The notes under the pieces were generated by a model, which had not been told where the DNA came from, did not search any database, and saw only the letters and a program-made list of their open reading frames with translations. 64,000 nt of DNA from Annulohypoxylon bovei var. microspora (taxonomy: Eukaryota; Ascomycota; Sordariomycetes; Xylariales; Hypoxylaceae), in NCBI GenBank assembly GCA_022836615.1, contig MU405224.1, forward strand, positions 124,001-188,000, given 5' to 3'. Positions 1 to 11,171 of this stretch are shown one piece after another. Both the position numbers and the translations under genes were made by a program. The first letter of the stretch is position 1, and the number at the start of each line of letters is the position of its first letter.

Positions 1-1271
1 CGGACTCAAAGTGGGCAATTCAACTACTTGTCACACAACTTTATGACCCAGACGTAGAGGTTTGCGCCACATCTGTTAAGATTCTGGAGAAGGCTTGTAA
101 CAGCAAAGCCTTGTTAGAATATATAGTAGAATGTCGTCCTGCATTGGATCACCTTGGCGAGATCGGAGCTCCTTTATTGCTCCGGTTTTTATCAACCTCC
201 ATCGGCTATCACTATTTGGATGGCTTGGATTATATTAGCAACGAGATGGACGACTGGTTCCTCGGACGTAATGATACTTATGTCGGACTTATCGAAGCGA
301 GTCTAGCTCGTTCCTTTACCGACCCCCAAGAAGACCAACCGCATCGCCTTAGCATCTATGAGGATGACTTGGATACAGACCAGGACAGCCACGTGCCGCC
401 ACACTTCTACCGTGAATTATCACGTACTAAAGAAGGTTGCAAATTACTCGAGGATAAAGGCCATTTCGAAGAGTTCGCAATGACTATCAGGGAATATGGG
501 ATGCAATCGGAAGACCCTGAACTTATAACAAAGGTTAAAGGGTGCTTGTGGGCGGTGGGCAATGTTGGTTCTATGGAACTTGGAGCTCCATTCTTAGAAG
601 CGACCGACGTTGTGGAACACATCATCCAAATCGCCGAGTCTCACGATGTTTTTAGTCTTCGTGGTACCGCCTTTTTCGTCTTGGGTTTAATATCTAGGTC
701 TACGCACGGATTAGAGATACTTTCCGAATATGGCTGGGAATCAAACACCACCCCGCTGGGAATATCATTAGGCCTCTGTGTTCCCTCAAACCTCTCTAGG
801 TTTTTTTCGTGCAGACCTTGGAAGCACGAGGTTCCCGCAAGTATTAAACTCCCAGATACACAGAAAACGATATTGGAATCACCGCCCACGGAAATTAACG
901 AAGAAGACGAGACCAACCAGCGGATATTGGAACTTATGACCGAACTAGGCAACATGGTGCTCTACAAAAAGGCTAAAGTCGAACTATTCCAGCTACGACA
1001 TAAGAAAGCCCCAGGGTTTCGACAACCTGTGCTATTCCGCAAGGTCATGGCGATGATGGAATGCCACCACTTTAGATTACCGGACCGCCACTTAGTGATC
1101 GAACTATTCGACAAGAGCGTCCTAAGACATATCGTATTCGGCGAAGAAAGCAGCGACGAATCCGCGAGCAGCTCAGGGGACGAGCAGAGGACAGAGCGGC
1201 AGAGGAGCATCAGCGATCCGGCCGAACTAGAAAAGTTAACAGCATTCAAGGCTCAAAAGGCGTCGATATAG
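1..1271 (+). CDS. Rictor/Ste16-type TORC2 subunit, C-terminal part (5' end outside window)
   Basis: This is the C-terminal 422 residues of the Rictor family (Avo3/Tsc11 in budding yeast, Ste20/Ste16 in fission yeast). It is the scaffold subunit of TOR complex 2, which signals to AGC kinases, actin and membrane homeostasis. The reading frame (codons from base 3) is open from the window edge, so the gene starts upstream. The first residues, WAIQLLVTQLYDPDVEVC, belong to the helical-repeat region. The stretch VKGCLWAVGNVGS at about 535-575 matches the conserved Rictor_V region. The tail (about 1145-1210) is acidic and serine-rich and probably disordered. No intron is needed within the visible part. 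It converges with the RRP5 homologue, with about 850 bp between stop codons. Family assignment rests on motif recognition and I am fairly sure of it. Confidence 0.9.
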   Translation, partial: DSKWAIQLLVTQLYDPDVEVCATSVKILEKACNSKALLEYIVECRPALDHLGEIGAPLLLRFLSTSIGYHYLDGLDYISNEMDDWFLGRNDTYVGLIEASLARSFTDPQEDQPHRLSIYEDDLDTDQDSHVPPHFYRELSRTKEGCKLLEDKGHFEEFAMTIREYGMQSEDPELITKVKGCLWAVGNVGSMELGAPFLEATDVVEHIIQIAESHDVFSLRGTAFFVLGLISRSTHGLEILSEYGWESNTTPLGISLGLCVPSNLSRFFSCRPWKHEVPASIKLPDTQKTILESPPTEINEEDETNQRILELMTELGNMVLYKKAKVELFQLRHKKAPGFRQPVLFRKVMAMMECHHFRLPDRHLVIELFDKSVLRHIVFGEESSDESASSSGDEQRTERQRSISDPAELEKLTAFKAQKASI

Positions 1272-2123
1272 TTTTAACCCCGAGCCATAGAAGGCAAACG
1301 GGAATCTTGGACATAGCAAGCTACACCCTGCTCTCCGACACGACCGACCCACAACACTTTTTGTAACAATATAAACGCGACATGACTCTCGAAAATCGTC
1401 TTTTCATCTCATCACACTTGCGCATTGGGGAAGTAACGGGGTTCTTGCATATTTGGCCGGGGCGGGTGGATGGCACGAAGGCCAACTTGCTTCTTTTGAT
1501 TTATCTTGGTTCTGCTATCAAGCAGAGAGAGACCTGTCGACGATCTGAGTGTACTATTACCTACCGCCCTCCGGTTTTCTTTGTGTGCCCTCTTGACATA
1601 GGTGCTATCTCTCTCCTAAGAGGCTTAGGATTAGGGTAGTCGTCTCACCGTTGGCTGAGGAGTCAGGAGAGGTGTTAGCCTATTTTGGCTTATCTATAGG
1701 TACCTGCCTATACGGTCGGGCGTTTTGGAGTGGCCGAGAAGGGGAGAGGAGAAGAAGGAAGAAAGGATAAGTCGGAAATACCAAAAGCAAGAGCAAAAGC
1801 AAGTGTACGTACATATCGCATGTCAGAAACCGAACGTGTGGAGGATAGGAAAAACAAATACGACTGAATACTGAGTTGCACTGCGTATGTCCCGATGTCT
1901 AGTGCTGTACATACCTACCTACCTTTACATGTACCGACTTCATTGAAAAGCATGGCGAGATCTCTGGTGCTAAAACTGTAACGTGAATTCTTTTATACGC
2001 CTGGCCTTGATATACACCTAACCTAACGGGCAAGCTGCGCGAGAAGTCCCCGTTGGACTTATGCAGACATTTTTATGGCCTACCGAGGACTTTTCGTGTT
2101 AAAAGCATCAAAGCCCTCGCAAT
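1272..2123. other. Intergenic, convergent 3' regions
   Basis: This is the gap between the converging stop codons of the Rictor and RRP5 homologues. It holds no gene I can support. A purine-rich stretch lies at 1735-1800 and several TACCT/AGGTA words at 1690-1930. An open frame at 1382-1639 has no recognisable protein character and is most likely chance within a 3' UTR. Confidence 0.7.
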
Positions 2124-5100
2124 CTACTCATCGTCATCGCCATCCTCCTCATCCCCCTCGTTCTCAGCCTTCTCCTTCGCCTCGGCCTTGGCCCTCACCC
2201 ACTCGGCCGCCTTGGCGCTGACCTTGGTCCTGGTCTTCGCGTCGCCGTTCTTCTCCTCCCAGTCGGCCCACCGCTTGAACCACTTCTTGGCGGCCCTGGC
2301 CTTCAGGCCCTTTACCTTGGTGGCGCGCTCGAAGACGTCGCGGACGGCGGCCTTCTTGGCGGGGCCGGGGCCGGGCGCGGCGTCCTCGTGGTCGAGCAGC
2401 TGGTTCCAGAGGTCGACGCGCTTGGGGAAGGTGGCCAGCAGGCCCTCGAACATGGTGCGGCCGAGCTCGGGGTTCGGGTGCGCGGACCCGAACTCGAGGG
2501 CCGCGAACTTGGTCATGAGCGCGAAGCGCGCGTGGTGCGGCAGCGCCTGCGTGGCGCGCGGGAGCAGCGCGCGCGCGCGCTCGGGCTGGTCGCGCGCCGA
2601 GTGCAGCCAGTGCGCGTAGTTGTACCAGACCTCGGGCGACTCGGCGCCGAATTTCTTGACGAGGGCCTGGAAGAGGTCGTCTGCTTTCTGTGTGGCTGTT
2701 AGCGGTGGGGTACTAGGAGTGCGAGAGAATGGGGGATGTGTGGGTTGGGGCTTACCGAGGTCTTGTCCTCCTGGATGTAGATGCTGGCTAGGCGCTGGTG
2801 AACCTCTTGCTGGTCGTTGACTTGGCAAGCGCGCTGGAAGACCTCCTCCACACTGTCTTCACTTCCGAAGCGCACCTCGAGATTGAGGTAGGCGATCCAA
2901 GCGTTGAGCTTTTCAGTCTCTTCGGTGCTGCTGATGGTCGCGACGGCGCGCTCGGCTACTTCGCGGGCCTTGGCGGGCTCGCTGACCTGCATCTGGTGAG
3001 CCATGTACTCGATCCATAACGCGGACGAGTTGGGCTGGCGATTGAGAAGTTGCTCGTAGTCGACGGCTGTCCTGGGACCAAACGCCTCTAGGTCGCCGCT
3101 CTTGTCCATTTCGATTTGTGGCTTTCTCCGTTTCTTTTTCTTCTGCGCCGCGCTCGCATCATTATCTGCTTCCTCATCCGCTATACCAGCCTTGTCAAGA
3201 GCGCTAGCAGACCAATCAAATCCGCCGGCGTCGAGAGGAGCAATTTCGTCAGTTTCCCGATCCACCATCTCGGCATCCTCGTCATCGCTTGCCTCATCCG
3301 AGTCAATATTAGCCCCCTTTAAGAGTATGGAGACATCAGCATCATCCATTTCATCATCATCGTCTTCATCTTCTTCATCCTCGTCTTCGTCGTTTAATAG
3401 TGTAACACCGGCACCATCATCTTCGTCACTGTCATCGACATCCATATCCCCTTCAAAGTACGACGGCTTTAGGCCGAAGTTAATTCGCTTCTTCTGCTTA
3501 TCAACCTTCAAGATAATGGCCTTAACCACGTCTCCCTCGCTGAAGAGCTTTCGTGCATCTTGGACGGCTTTCTCGGCCATCTGGCTGCGATGGCACAGTC
3601 CGCTTACGTTCGCAGAACCTTCGATGACGATGAATGCGCCGAATTCCTCCACCTTCCGGACCTTTCCTGCAACAACTTGACCTTCGCGAAGATCCGAGTA
3701 ATTAATGAGGGGAACAAACTCTTTGTCGACAACCGAAGCCTTGAGACTCATCTGGATATAGCCTGTGGTAGAGTCTACCGAGGTTACTCGGCCCTTGACG
3801 AGCTGGTCGATCTGGTACTCATCTTTCCAGTCCTTGAGGAATCTATCCGAAAGATCGGAAATCTTGACCATCGCTGTGACATTTCCGCCAAGACTCACGA
3901 ATAACCCCTTGTCGGAAACGTTCTTCACAAAACCTCGGATTATATCACCTGTTTTAACTTGTGATGCTTGCGTAATCTCGCGATCTTTGATAGGCAGAGA
4001 GGAGTTCAATACTCTAGAGGGACGGGCTGAGAGTCGGATTTTCTTGTTGCTTTTATCGACTTCGACAACTGAAACTCTGACAACATCGTTCTTGCTGTAC
4101 GACAACGTGTTTGCTTCACTATAATCGTCGCCAACATCTATTAAATGGACCGGGCCAGAAAGCACGTCACTCAGTTGCACGATAATCTGTCGTTCATTGA
4201 GCTTTGTGATCCGACCAGGAAGGACCATATTTTGCTTAACAGACTCCCATGTGAGATTTGCCGATGAATTCGAAGAGCGTGCTGAGAGGTCAAGGCGACC
4301 CTCAGCCGGATTAACTGCGAGGACGCGAACTCGCAATGCCGACCCTATCGGGAAGCTCGACGCGATATTCTCAAGCTGGGATACATCATCGGATAATTCT
4401 AGGTTGCTGATCCTGCCTCGGACGTTAGGTGAAAGTGTTACCCAGAGGGCATTCTTTTCAATATTGTTGACGAAACCAATGTGAGTAGAACCAGGTTCTA
4501 ATCTATCGTATGACAAAATCTGAGGGGCATCTTTCTTTAGATCGCGTGGCTTCGCAGATAATTCAAGGATCGAGCGAGTCGATCGATGTGATACAGGTAA
4601 GAACCTGTGGTTTTTGGCATCGTGAATACCTAGAACTCGAACCGGTATTGTGCTGTTCACCCGGAAAGAATTCAATGGTGATTTCGGATTTGAAATCTTA
4701 TCCCAGGTGTCGAAAGCCTGAGAGATGTCTACACGTCCATGTACATTGTCTGAAAGCTTGACGTTAAGTTGTGTACTCTTGATTGATGAAATTTTGGCCT
4801 TGGTGACTTTTCCGACGAAAATATCATCCATTGATGAAATTGTCTCGTCCACTGGATTTTCAATCTTATCCATCGTGGCAGAGGAGGCGCCGTTTTTGGC
4901 GTCATTTTTGGCGTCTTTCTCCTCTACAAATGAAGACGAAGCAACAACAATTCTGCCGTGGTCTCTGTCGATAGAATCAATCTTGACAATGACTGACTGG
5001 TACCTTTCAAGCCCAAAGTCCGTCTTCTTTTGATCCTCCTGGGGGAATTTCGACTTAGGTAGTAAGGCAGTGATCTGGCCACAGAATTGAACGAAGACTG

Positions 5101-7579
5101 CCGTAGGAGTAATGTTCCTTACGAAGCCCTGTCGAAGCTGACCGACTTTGGCTTCCTCTAGGGAAGTGAGAAGCTTGCCGTCTTGACTGGCCTCGACGAA
5201 GCTTGGTTTCTTCGATAGTGCTATGTATCGACGACCTTCATTCTTTTCTAGGACCACAAGGTCGTTGAGGGTTTGTCCAACGTGGATACGTCTTAAGGCA
5301 GATTGGCACTTGCTTGGTCGATCAGCGAGGTGCCATATTGATAGCATAGCCTTCAACGAGCCGTCGATTAATTCAACTAAAACATCGTCTTCGGTTTTTT
5401 GTACAACTTTAGCAGAGACAGAATCACCAAGATTGAGTTTCTTGAGCGCGTTCTGTTTATCTAGACCGAAAGCAGATGGGTCCTTGCAAGAAACGAAGAG
5501 TTTTCGCGCTTCAACATCGAAATTCAAGACGTGAACGCTGACCACCTGACCAACTCGGAAGTGTTCCTTGGGGTCTTTAATATACGCCTCGCTCATCTCA
5601 GAGACTGGCAAAAACCCTCTGAGAGCACCATAGAACTGTATGATGGCGCCGTTTTGGAGTAGCTTGATAATCGTACCTGGAACCTGCATACCTACGGTGA
5701 CTTCGTCAAAAGACTTCAGGGGGATTGCCTCGGAATTTACAAGCGTCTTCTTCAGAGTGAGTTTGACTTGTCGCCTAACTAGATCGGTTGATAGCACTCG
5801 AGCTTTGATCTTAAGGCCCTCTCGGAATTTCTTCTCCGGATGTTGTAGGCGAACGTCTGCCAGGTGAGTTTCAGGGACAAATCCAATGATACTCTCAGCA
5901 AGTTTGACGAGCAGGCCACTGACGCCATCTTGGTTTACTAATAACTTCTCAATCTCGCCGTTAACAATTTCGCCGATGGGAATATCTTCGATTCGTAGGA
6001 ACGGCTGTTCGAGAATATGCTTCTCGAATGATAGATGGAACATGCCGTCGATAGCGTTGTAACCCACTATCCGGCCGCGGTGTACGGAGCCAGATTTGAA
6101 AGGGCCAGAGGTCTCAGATAGCATATCAACCTTGCCATCCTTGACTCTAGAGATATGGACAAATCCAGGCACCCCCTCGACACCCACATCAACAAACAAG
6201 CCGATTTCTGGGTCAACCTCGGTAACAGTGCACTGTTCTACTATCGCCGATATTGGGAGAGCGTCCGTGGGGAGTGTATCCGGGGAGGCCAACTTTGATT
6301 GTAGGGATACCACGTGGTCCAACAGAGAAATGCCCAATTTTGGATCCTTGGCCGTTGGGAAGTTGCAGATGACACGAGCCCTGTATTTCTTCCCGACTTT
6401 GTATTTAGATTCTAAATCCAAAGCCTTAGGGCCATGACCCGAATGGATCAAATCCGCCGTAACATCTAATGAGCCCATAACCTTGCCTACTAATCCGCGC
6501 TTGGCGACTTCGGATACCATGAATTCCACTGCAGATCCTGGCAGGAATGCATTGATCGTAGTCGCCTCTGAGGCAAAGTTCTGAGGCTTCCCTATCTTGT
6601 TCGGGAGAGTGGTCAACTGCGCAACCTTGCCATTGGTGATTTTTCCTGTCACTAGACATAGGATAACACTTCCAGGTTGCATTTGAGAATCGGGTATATC
6701 CTCAGCCAGCTCTTTTCGAGGCAAAAATCCTCGTAGATCTGAATCGGAGATGCCCAATTCCATGACAAATCCATGGTCCTCAGCGCTGACAACCGTTGCC
6801 ATGACCGTGCAGTTCGCGATAACATCTTGACTAGATAGGCCTGTGTTGGCGAGACTAGGACGCAACGATAGTTCGATGTGTCTCTTAGGTTTAGCAGAAA
6901 GGGCGGTCGACTCATCGATAGTTGACGTGACATAAGCGCGGAGATACTGGCCAATTCTAAAGATAGTCTTTAGGTCAAGGCCATCCTCCTCTGTATCCTC
7001 CTCCTCCTCTTCTTCAGCCGCTTCAGCTGCTATTTTCTCGTTCAAAGTGTCTGAGATGGCAGTGATTGGCACGTGGCCAGATAGATTGTTCGGTAGAGAG
7101 AGGACAACTTCTAAGGGATTGACTGCAGAAACCTGACCGAGGACTAGAGAGCCTTTCACTAGTCGCTTATAGTTGAGACTCTCTATCTTTGCGCTTTCGT
7201 CATCCTGATGGAATTTTCCAGATTTACCATCCTTAGATCCCTTGACCTTCTTCTTCTTGGAAACTCGATCTGGCTTTTTCGCACCATGTCCGGACTCTTG
7301 CTCGAAGAGAACATCCTGCTTTGCCTGGATTGAGATCTGCTTGTGTTCAAGAGGAGTGAGGACGCTTCCACCTCCACGAGGGAATAGGGGCTCTTCCTCC
7401 TTCAATCGCGAGACTGTAGATGGCTTGGCTGGTTTTGAATCCGAGTTCGATTTCTTATCATCCTTAGCAGAGGTTTTCTCGGACTTGGATCGTTTTGACG
7501 GTCGAGGGTCGCTTTGCGCTTTTGGAGCTTTTGAAGTTGACGATACCCCAGGGGCATCTTTCCTTTTGAGAGAACTCAT
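2124..7579 (-). CDS. RRP5: RRP5 homologue, rRNA biogenesis protein (S1-repeat plus HAT/TPR)
   Basis: Rrp5 is a nucleolar pre-rRNA-binding factor needed for both 18S and 5.8S/25S processing (SSU processome and pre-60S). Exons are 7579-2756 and 2687-2124, with a 68-nt intron (2755-2688, donor GTAAGC, acceptor CACAG, phase 0). The spliced product is 1795 residues, close to the usual 1700-1800. The order is a basic Lys/Ser-rich N terminus (about 1-60), a long array of S1 RNA-binding repeats (about 125-1370, many containing GxV/GFV and SxR/SLK motifs), an acidic Asp/Glu spacer (about 1385-1430) and a HAT-like helical domain from about 1500 to the end (for example NSSALWIEYMAHQ and ESPEVWYNYAHWLHS). 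The intron falls inside the HAT region, and the join DKTS-KADDLFQ restores family continuity. The gene is divergent from the YML020W-like gene. The last exon is much more GC-rich than the rest. Confidence 0.97.
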
Positions 7580-8092
7580 GGTCTAAAAGCAATTTGCCGG
7601 TTTATTTATGCCCGTCGGCGGAGGGCCTTAAAGTTGCTTAAAGATTGATTTTAGTTTTGATCCCACTTGGAAGTTGTATTCAATTGTCTGCTCATACAAC
7701 TTTTTTTTCGCGGCAGCGGTTATCGATAATCGATAAGCTTAATATGGTTAGTGCCCAGTAGTACAGAGTACCTAGGTACAACGATCCATCTATGATGCAT
7801 AAGAATTAGCGTGCCTTAGTTAGAGGGGCCTACGGGTCAGAAGAACCCCGCCGAACCCACCTTCTGTCGTTCTCCATTGGCGGTTTGATTTGGTTTACAA
7901 GGGCTGCGGGTCTCAACGTGTTCACTGTAGAAGGTACAGTAGCTGTTTGCTTCCGAGGCATAGGCACCTAGATAAGGTTTACTCCTGACGTTAATAGTCG
8001 CGACGTAATAACCTAGAAGTCAACAATTTCTCATAGTAACAAAACATTCCGTCTATGGAGATGATTACTCAAACTTTACATGGTGAACCATC
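7580..8092. promoter_or_regulatory. Divergent promoter region between RRP5 and YML020W-like gene
   Basis: These 513 bp separate two divergent start codons and must carry both promoters. A poly-T run (7702-7709) and a near-palindrome with two overlapping ATCGAT cores (TATCGATAATCGATAA, 7721-7736) are the only conspicuous signals. A CCTAGG palindrome occurs at about 7771. No TATA box is obvious, and assigning any motif to either gene is inference. Confidence 0.55.
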
Positions 8093-11000
8093 ATGAGTCC
8101 CCGCAAGCGCGCAAAACCAAATCCATCCACTGTCAAGGAGAATAGTAATGTTAGCTTGCCTACGACTTTGCGATCACAGGCCAGCGGTAGTGTTGCGTCA
8201 CAGGTCTCTGCAGCTACGGGCCATTCTATGCAATCCATGAAGGGAGATGGGTCGGATGCGTCTACATCCACAAAATCCAATGATATAAAACAGGTCTGCA
8301 ATCTACCGGATCATTTACCTAAGTCTATCACATCGTAATGTTACTGACCGACGTATGCGTATGTTGTAGGTACGCAAGTCCCGGAGCTGGTATGGTTCTT
8401 GGCCGCGAGCGCCTAAGTCGTCTGCCTCAACCCAAGTCTCACATCAGAATATAATGGGCGGAACTCTACGTCCTCGTGCTTCCCCCGACTTCAGCCGCTT
8501 TGAGTCCAAGAAGGACAATGATAATAGCGAGTCCGATAGCCAATCCATCAAAGCCCTTCCTAAGATCTCCGAAACAGGCGCGCAGCCCAAACAAGATAAT
8601 GCCAAATCCATAAACCCGCAGGAAGCAAGTAGAGCTAACGGCTCTGATGGGAATGATGGAAGTGATGTGCTAAAAGACCAGCAAAATCAAGAGGATCCTA
8701 ATACTAGTACTACTACAAATAATAGTGATATTCAGCCCTCGACAGAAACAATGCAACAACTTCAGAATTCCTCTAGCTGGTTGGGATGGTTTGGTAGGTC
8801 CTCGGCACCGGGGCCAACTGTACCGAAGGATGATAAGATGGAAATCGATCCGCCTCAAGAACCTGAAAGTGTAGTATCCGAAAGTGCGCAGGCCAGTACG
8901 CCTCAACAACCCCCCTCAGAGCTCGGCCAAGCACCTGTTGAGCCCGTTCAACCTCCCAAGCCTACAAGCTCGTGGTTTGGATATTGGTATTCAACGACAC
9001 CCGCAACACCAGACGATTCCGCACAAACGATGACGGAAACCAGCTCAGCTCAGAAGTCTACCTCGAAAGAGACTCCGGATGTAGTTATGGAAGATGCCCC
9101 GCCTTCGAAGCCGACAGAAGCAAGTCAGCCACCTACTAGTTCGACGTGGGCTTTTTGGTCTAGAGACACGAGTCAAACGAACAATACGAAAAAGGTAGCT
9201 ACGCCAGAGGCTGGCGAATTAGCTATTATCGGTGACGGTTCGGAGGCGAACCCACGCCAGTCGACCAGTGTTGAGGTCAATGGAAACCCTGCAGCTGTGA
9301 AGGAGCCTTCGATTAAAGGCTCAAAGGCCCCCAAAGAGGCGCCGCTTCGGGTTGATTCGATTAAGAGGAATAAAAGGGTACGGCCTCAATCTTTAGATAT
9401 CGACGATCCTCTATCAAGGCCAGGCACACCCCATTCAGACATTTCCACGAAAACTGCACCGGTAAAACCAGCTACGCCAAGTTCAAGTAAATCTTCTGCG
9501 CAGAATTTGCTTTTGCCGTCTTTCCGTAATACATATCATATGAAGAACAATCCATCAATCATCAAGCAGATTACACAATTACTCTTGCGGACGCAACAAC
9601 CCCCTGCGAACCATGTATTCCTTGTTAAAGAACCGCCAAAAATAAAGAAAGCCGTCGCCATTGGTATACGGTAAGCATGAAAACATCCTGCATCTAACCT
9701 GATGGTTTCTGTTGTGGTTAAAGGCTAACGTATGCGTAGTATGTCATTATCCTTTCTGTGTATTCTCATTTCCCCTCTCCTATTGAAAATACATAGTAGA
9801 GGGTGAGCTTTTAGTATGTTATATGGGATACTAATACATGACAGATGGTCTTTTTCCTGCTTCGTATCTTCGACCAATGATTGGGCAGCCAACAGGGACT
9901 TCGATTCGATTCGCAAACCATTGTGCTGAGGCCATACGGAGATGGGCAGAAAGCCATGGTTGCGGCGAGTGCGAGATTGAGAAGATTGCTCTTGAGGGAG
10001 AGGGCAAGATCGCAGAAAGAGTCGACAACCTCTGGAAACTCCTTTTAAACTGGATAGAACATATCCGTAGCGCCGACCTTATCGTTCTAGCCTGCCATTC
10101 TCAAGGAGTCCCTGTTGGCCTGATGCTTCTGGAGAAACTGATAGATCTGGGTATCATCACTCGGTCTAAAATTGGTGTCTGCGCTATGGGTTAGTAAACA
10201 TCGTCGACTTTTGTCACAATACTCGTAACTGACATCTGATGATTAGCCGGGGTTTCACTGGGGCCTTTCCCCGACTATAAATCCGGCATGGGTAGTAAGT
10301 ATTTCCTAAAGTTACATCAATACTCCCTTAGCATGTGCATCGAAGCAGATATGGACCCTTAATCTAGCAAATAGCAATTGCTAACTTAAGACGTTACAGT
10401 GTTGATGGGTTCTGCCGCTGAGCTATGGCAGTTTGCCGACCCTGAGAGCGAAATATCCAAGAGATACCAGAATGCCCTCGAGGTTGTTGTGTCTTATGGT
10501 GCTCGTCTCACTGTGAGTAAAGACTGCCAATATTTTGTCTATAACTACCGTCCTTAGCAAATACTAAGTGTCACAGTACATTGGTAGTATCGACGATCAA
10601 CTCGTTCCTATGGAATCAGCGATCTATACGCCCGCTTCGCACCCTTATATATATCGCGCCGTATTCATAGATGGACGTGTTCACGCCCCTGATTTTATTG
10701 CTCATTTAGTTGGGTTTGCTTTGAAACTACGGAACCTGGGTATATCTGATCACGGGCTCATCCGTGAGCTTTCAATTCCACTTGCTGGGAGCCTCTATTC
10801 CGGGGAGGGTCATTCAAGACTGTACGATGATGAACAAGTTTACGAGTAAGTTTTTCCAATGAAAACTATGCGCAGGGTGTATGAATGAACGCTGCTAATA
10901 TGCATGTTATAGTCTAGCAATATCGCATGCCCTAGAGACAACTAACGTGTCTGGTGTGCCCTGTCGGATTCAGAAACCGGAAAAACTAGCGAATCCCAAC

Positions 11001-11171
11001 CCCTTTTTATTACCTTGGATCATGCGTGGGTTGTTAGAAGAAGAATTCGTCAAGACAGAATTATACTCGGAGACGACCGAGTTGCTGAAGCAATTTGATG
11101 ATTGGTCGCCTACCAATAAGCCGCTTAAAGACGTCAAATATAGACTAGAGGCGGTTCGGTCAAAACTTTAG
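8093..11171 (+). CDS. YML020W-like alpha/beta hydrolase protein with disordered Trp-repeat N terminus
   Basis: This fungal family resembles the uncharacterised yeast protein YML020W and has an alpha/beta-hydrolase-like C-terminal half. Its substrate is unknown. Exons are 8093-8293, 8370-9669, 9845-10189, 10247-10294, 10400-10512, 10577-10845 and 10913-11171, giving 844 residues. The start MSPRKRAKP is basic. Residues of about 60-480 are Ser/Pro/Thr-rich and low in complexity, with four short Trp motifs (SWYGSW, SWLGWFG, SWFGYW, TWAFW near residues 74, 204, 269 and 327). The catalytic-type domain begins near LPSFRNTYH. It contains GIHGLFPASYLRP, then the nucleophile elbow CHSQG (Ser codon at 10099) and GSIDDQLVP, which may supply the acid. 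A later HAP in DGRVHAPDF is a candidate catalytic His. Intron 2 needs two-step splicing and has its own entry. The first donor (GTCTGC) is weak. It shares a promoter region with RRP5 and is followed in tandem by the Fmp27 gene. Confidence 0.9.
9670..9844 (+). other. Stwintron type [D1,2] in the YML020W-like gene
   Basis: The protein frame needs the upstream exon to end at 9669 (ATA C) and the next to start at 9845 (AT GGT), making His in GIHGLFP. No GT follows 9669 directly. An internal intron, 9671-9739 (donor GTAAGC, branch GCTAAC, acceptor CGTAG, 69 nt), removes itself and joins G9670 to TATGTC from 9740. This creates a new donor GTATGT. The outer intron (G9670 plus 9740-9844, 106 nt) then has branch TACTAAT (9829-9835) and acceptor ACAG. 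Using the internal donor with the final acceptor shifts frame and reaches TGA within about 25 codons. All signals are seen directly. The two-step splicing order is inferred from known fungal stwintrons. Confidence 0.88.

Noticed and set aside
1382..1639. 85-codon frame after the Rictor stop
   Set aside because: No recognisable motif, lies in the convergent 3' flank, composition like the surrounding DNA.
9671..9844. Single canonical intron in the YML020W-like gene
   Set aside because: Joins CG to A and shifts frame, ending at TGA within about 25 codons. The twin-intron model keeps the family motif.
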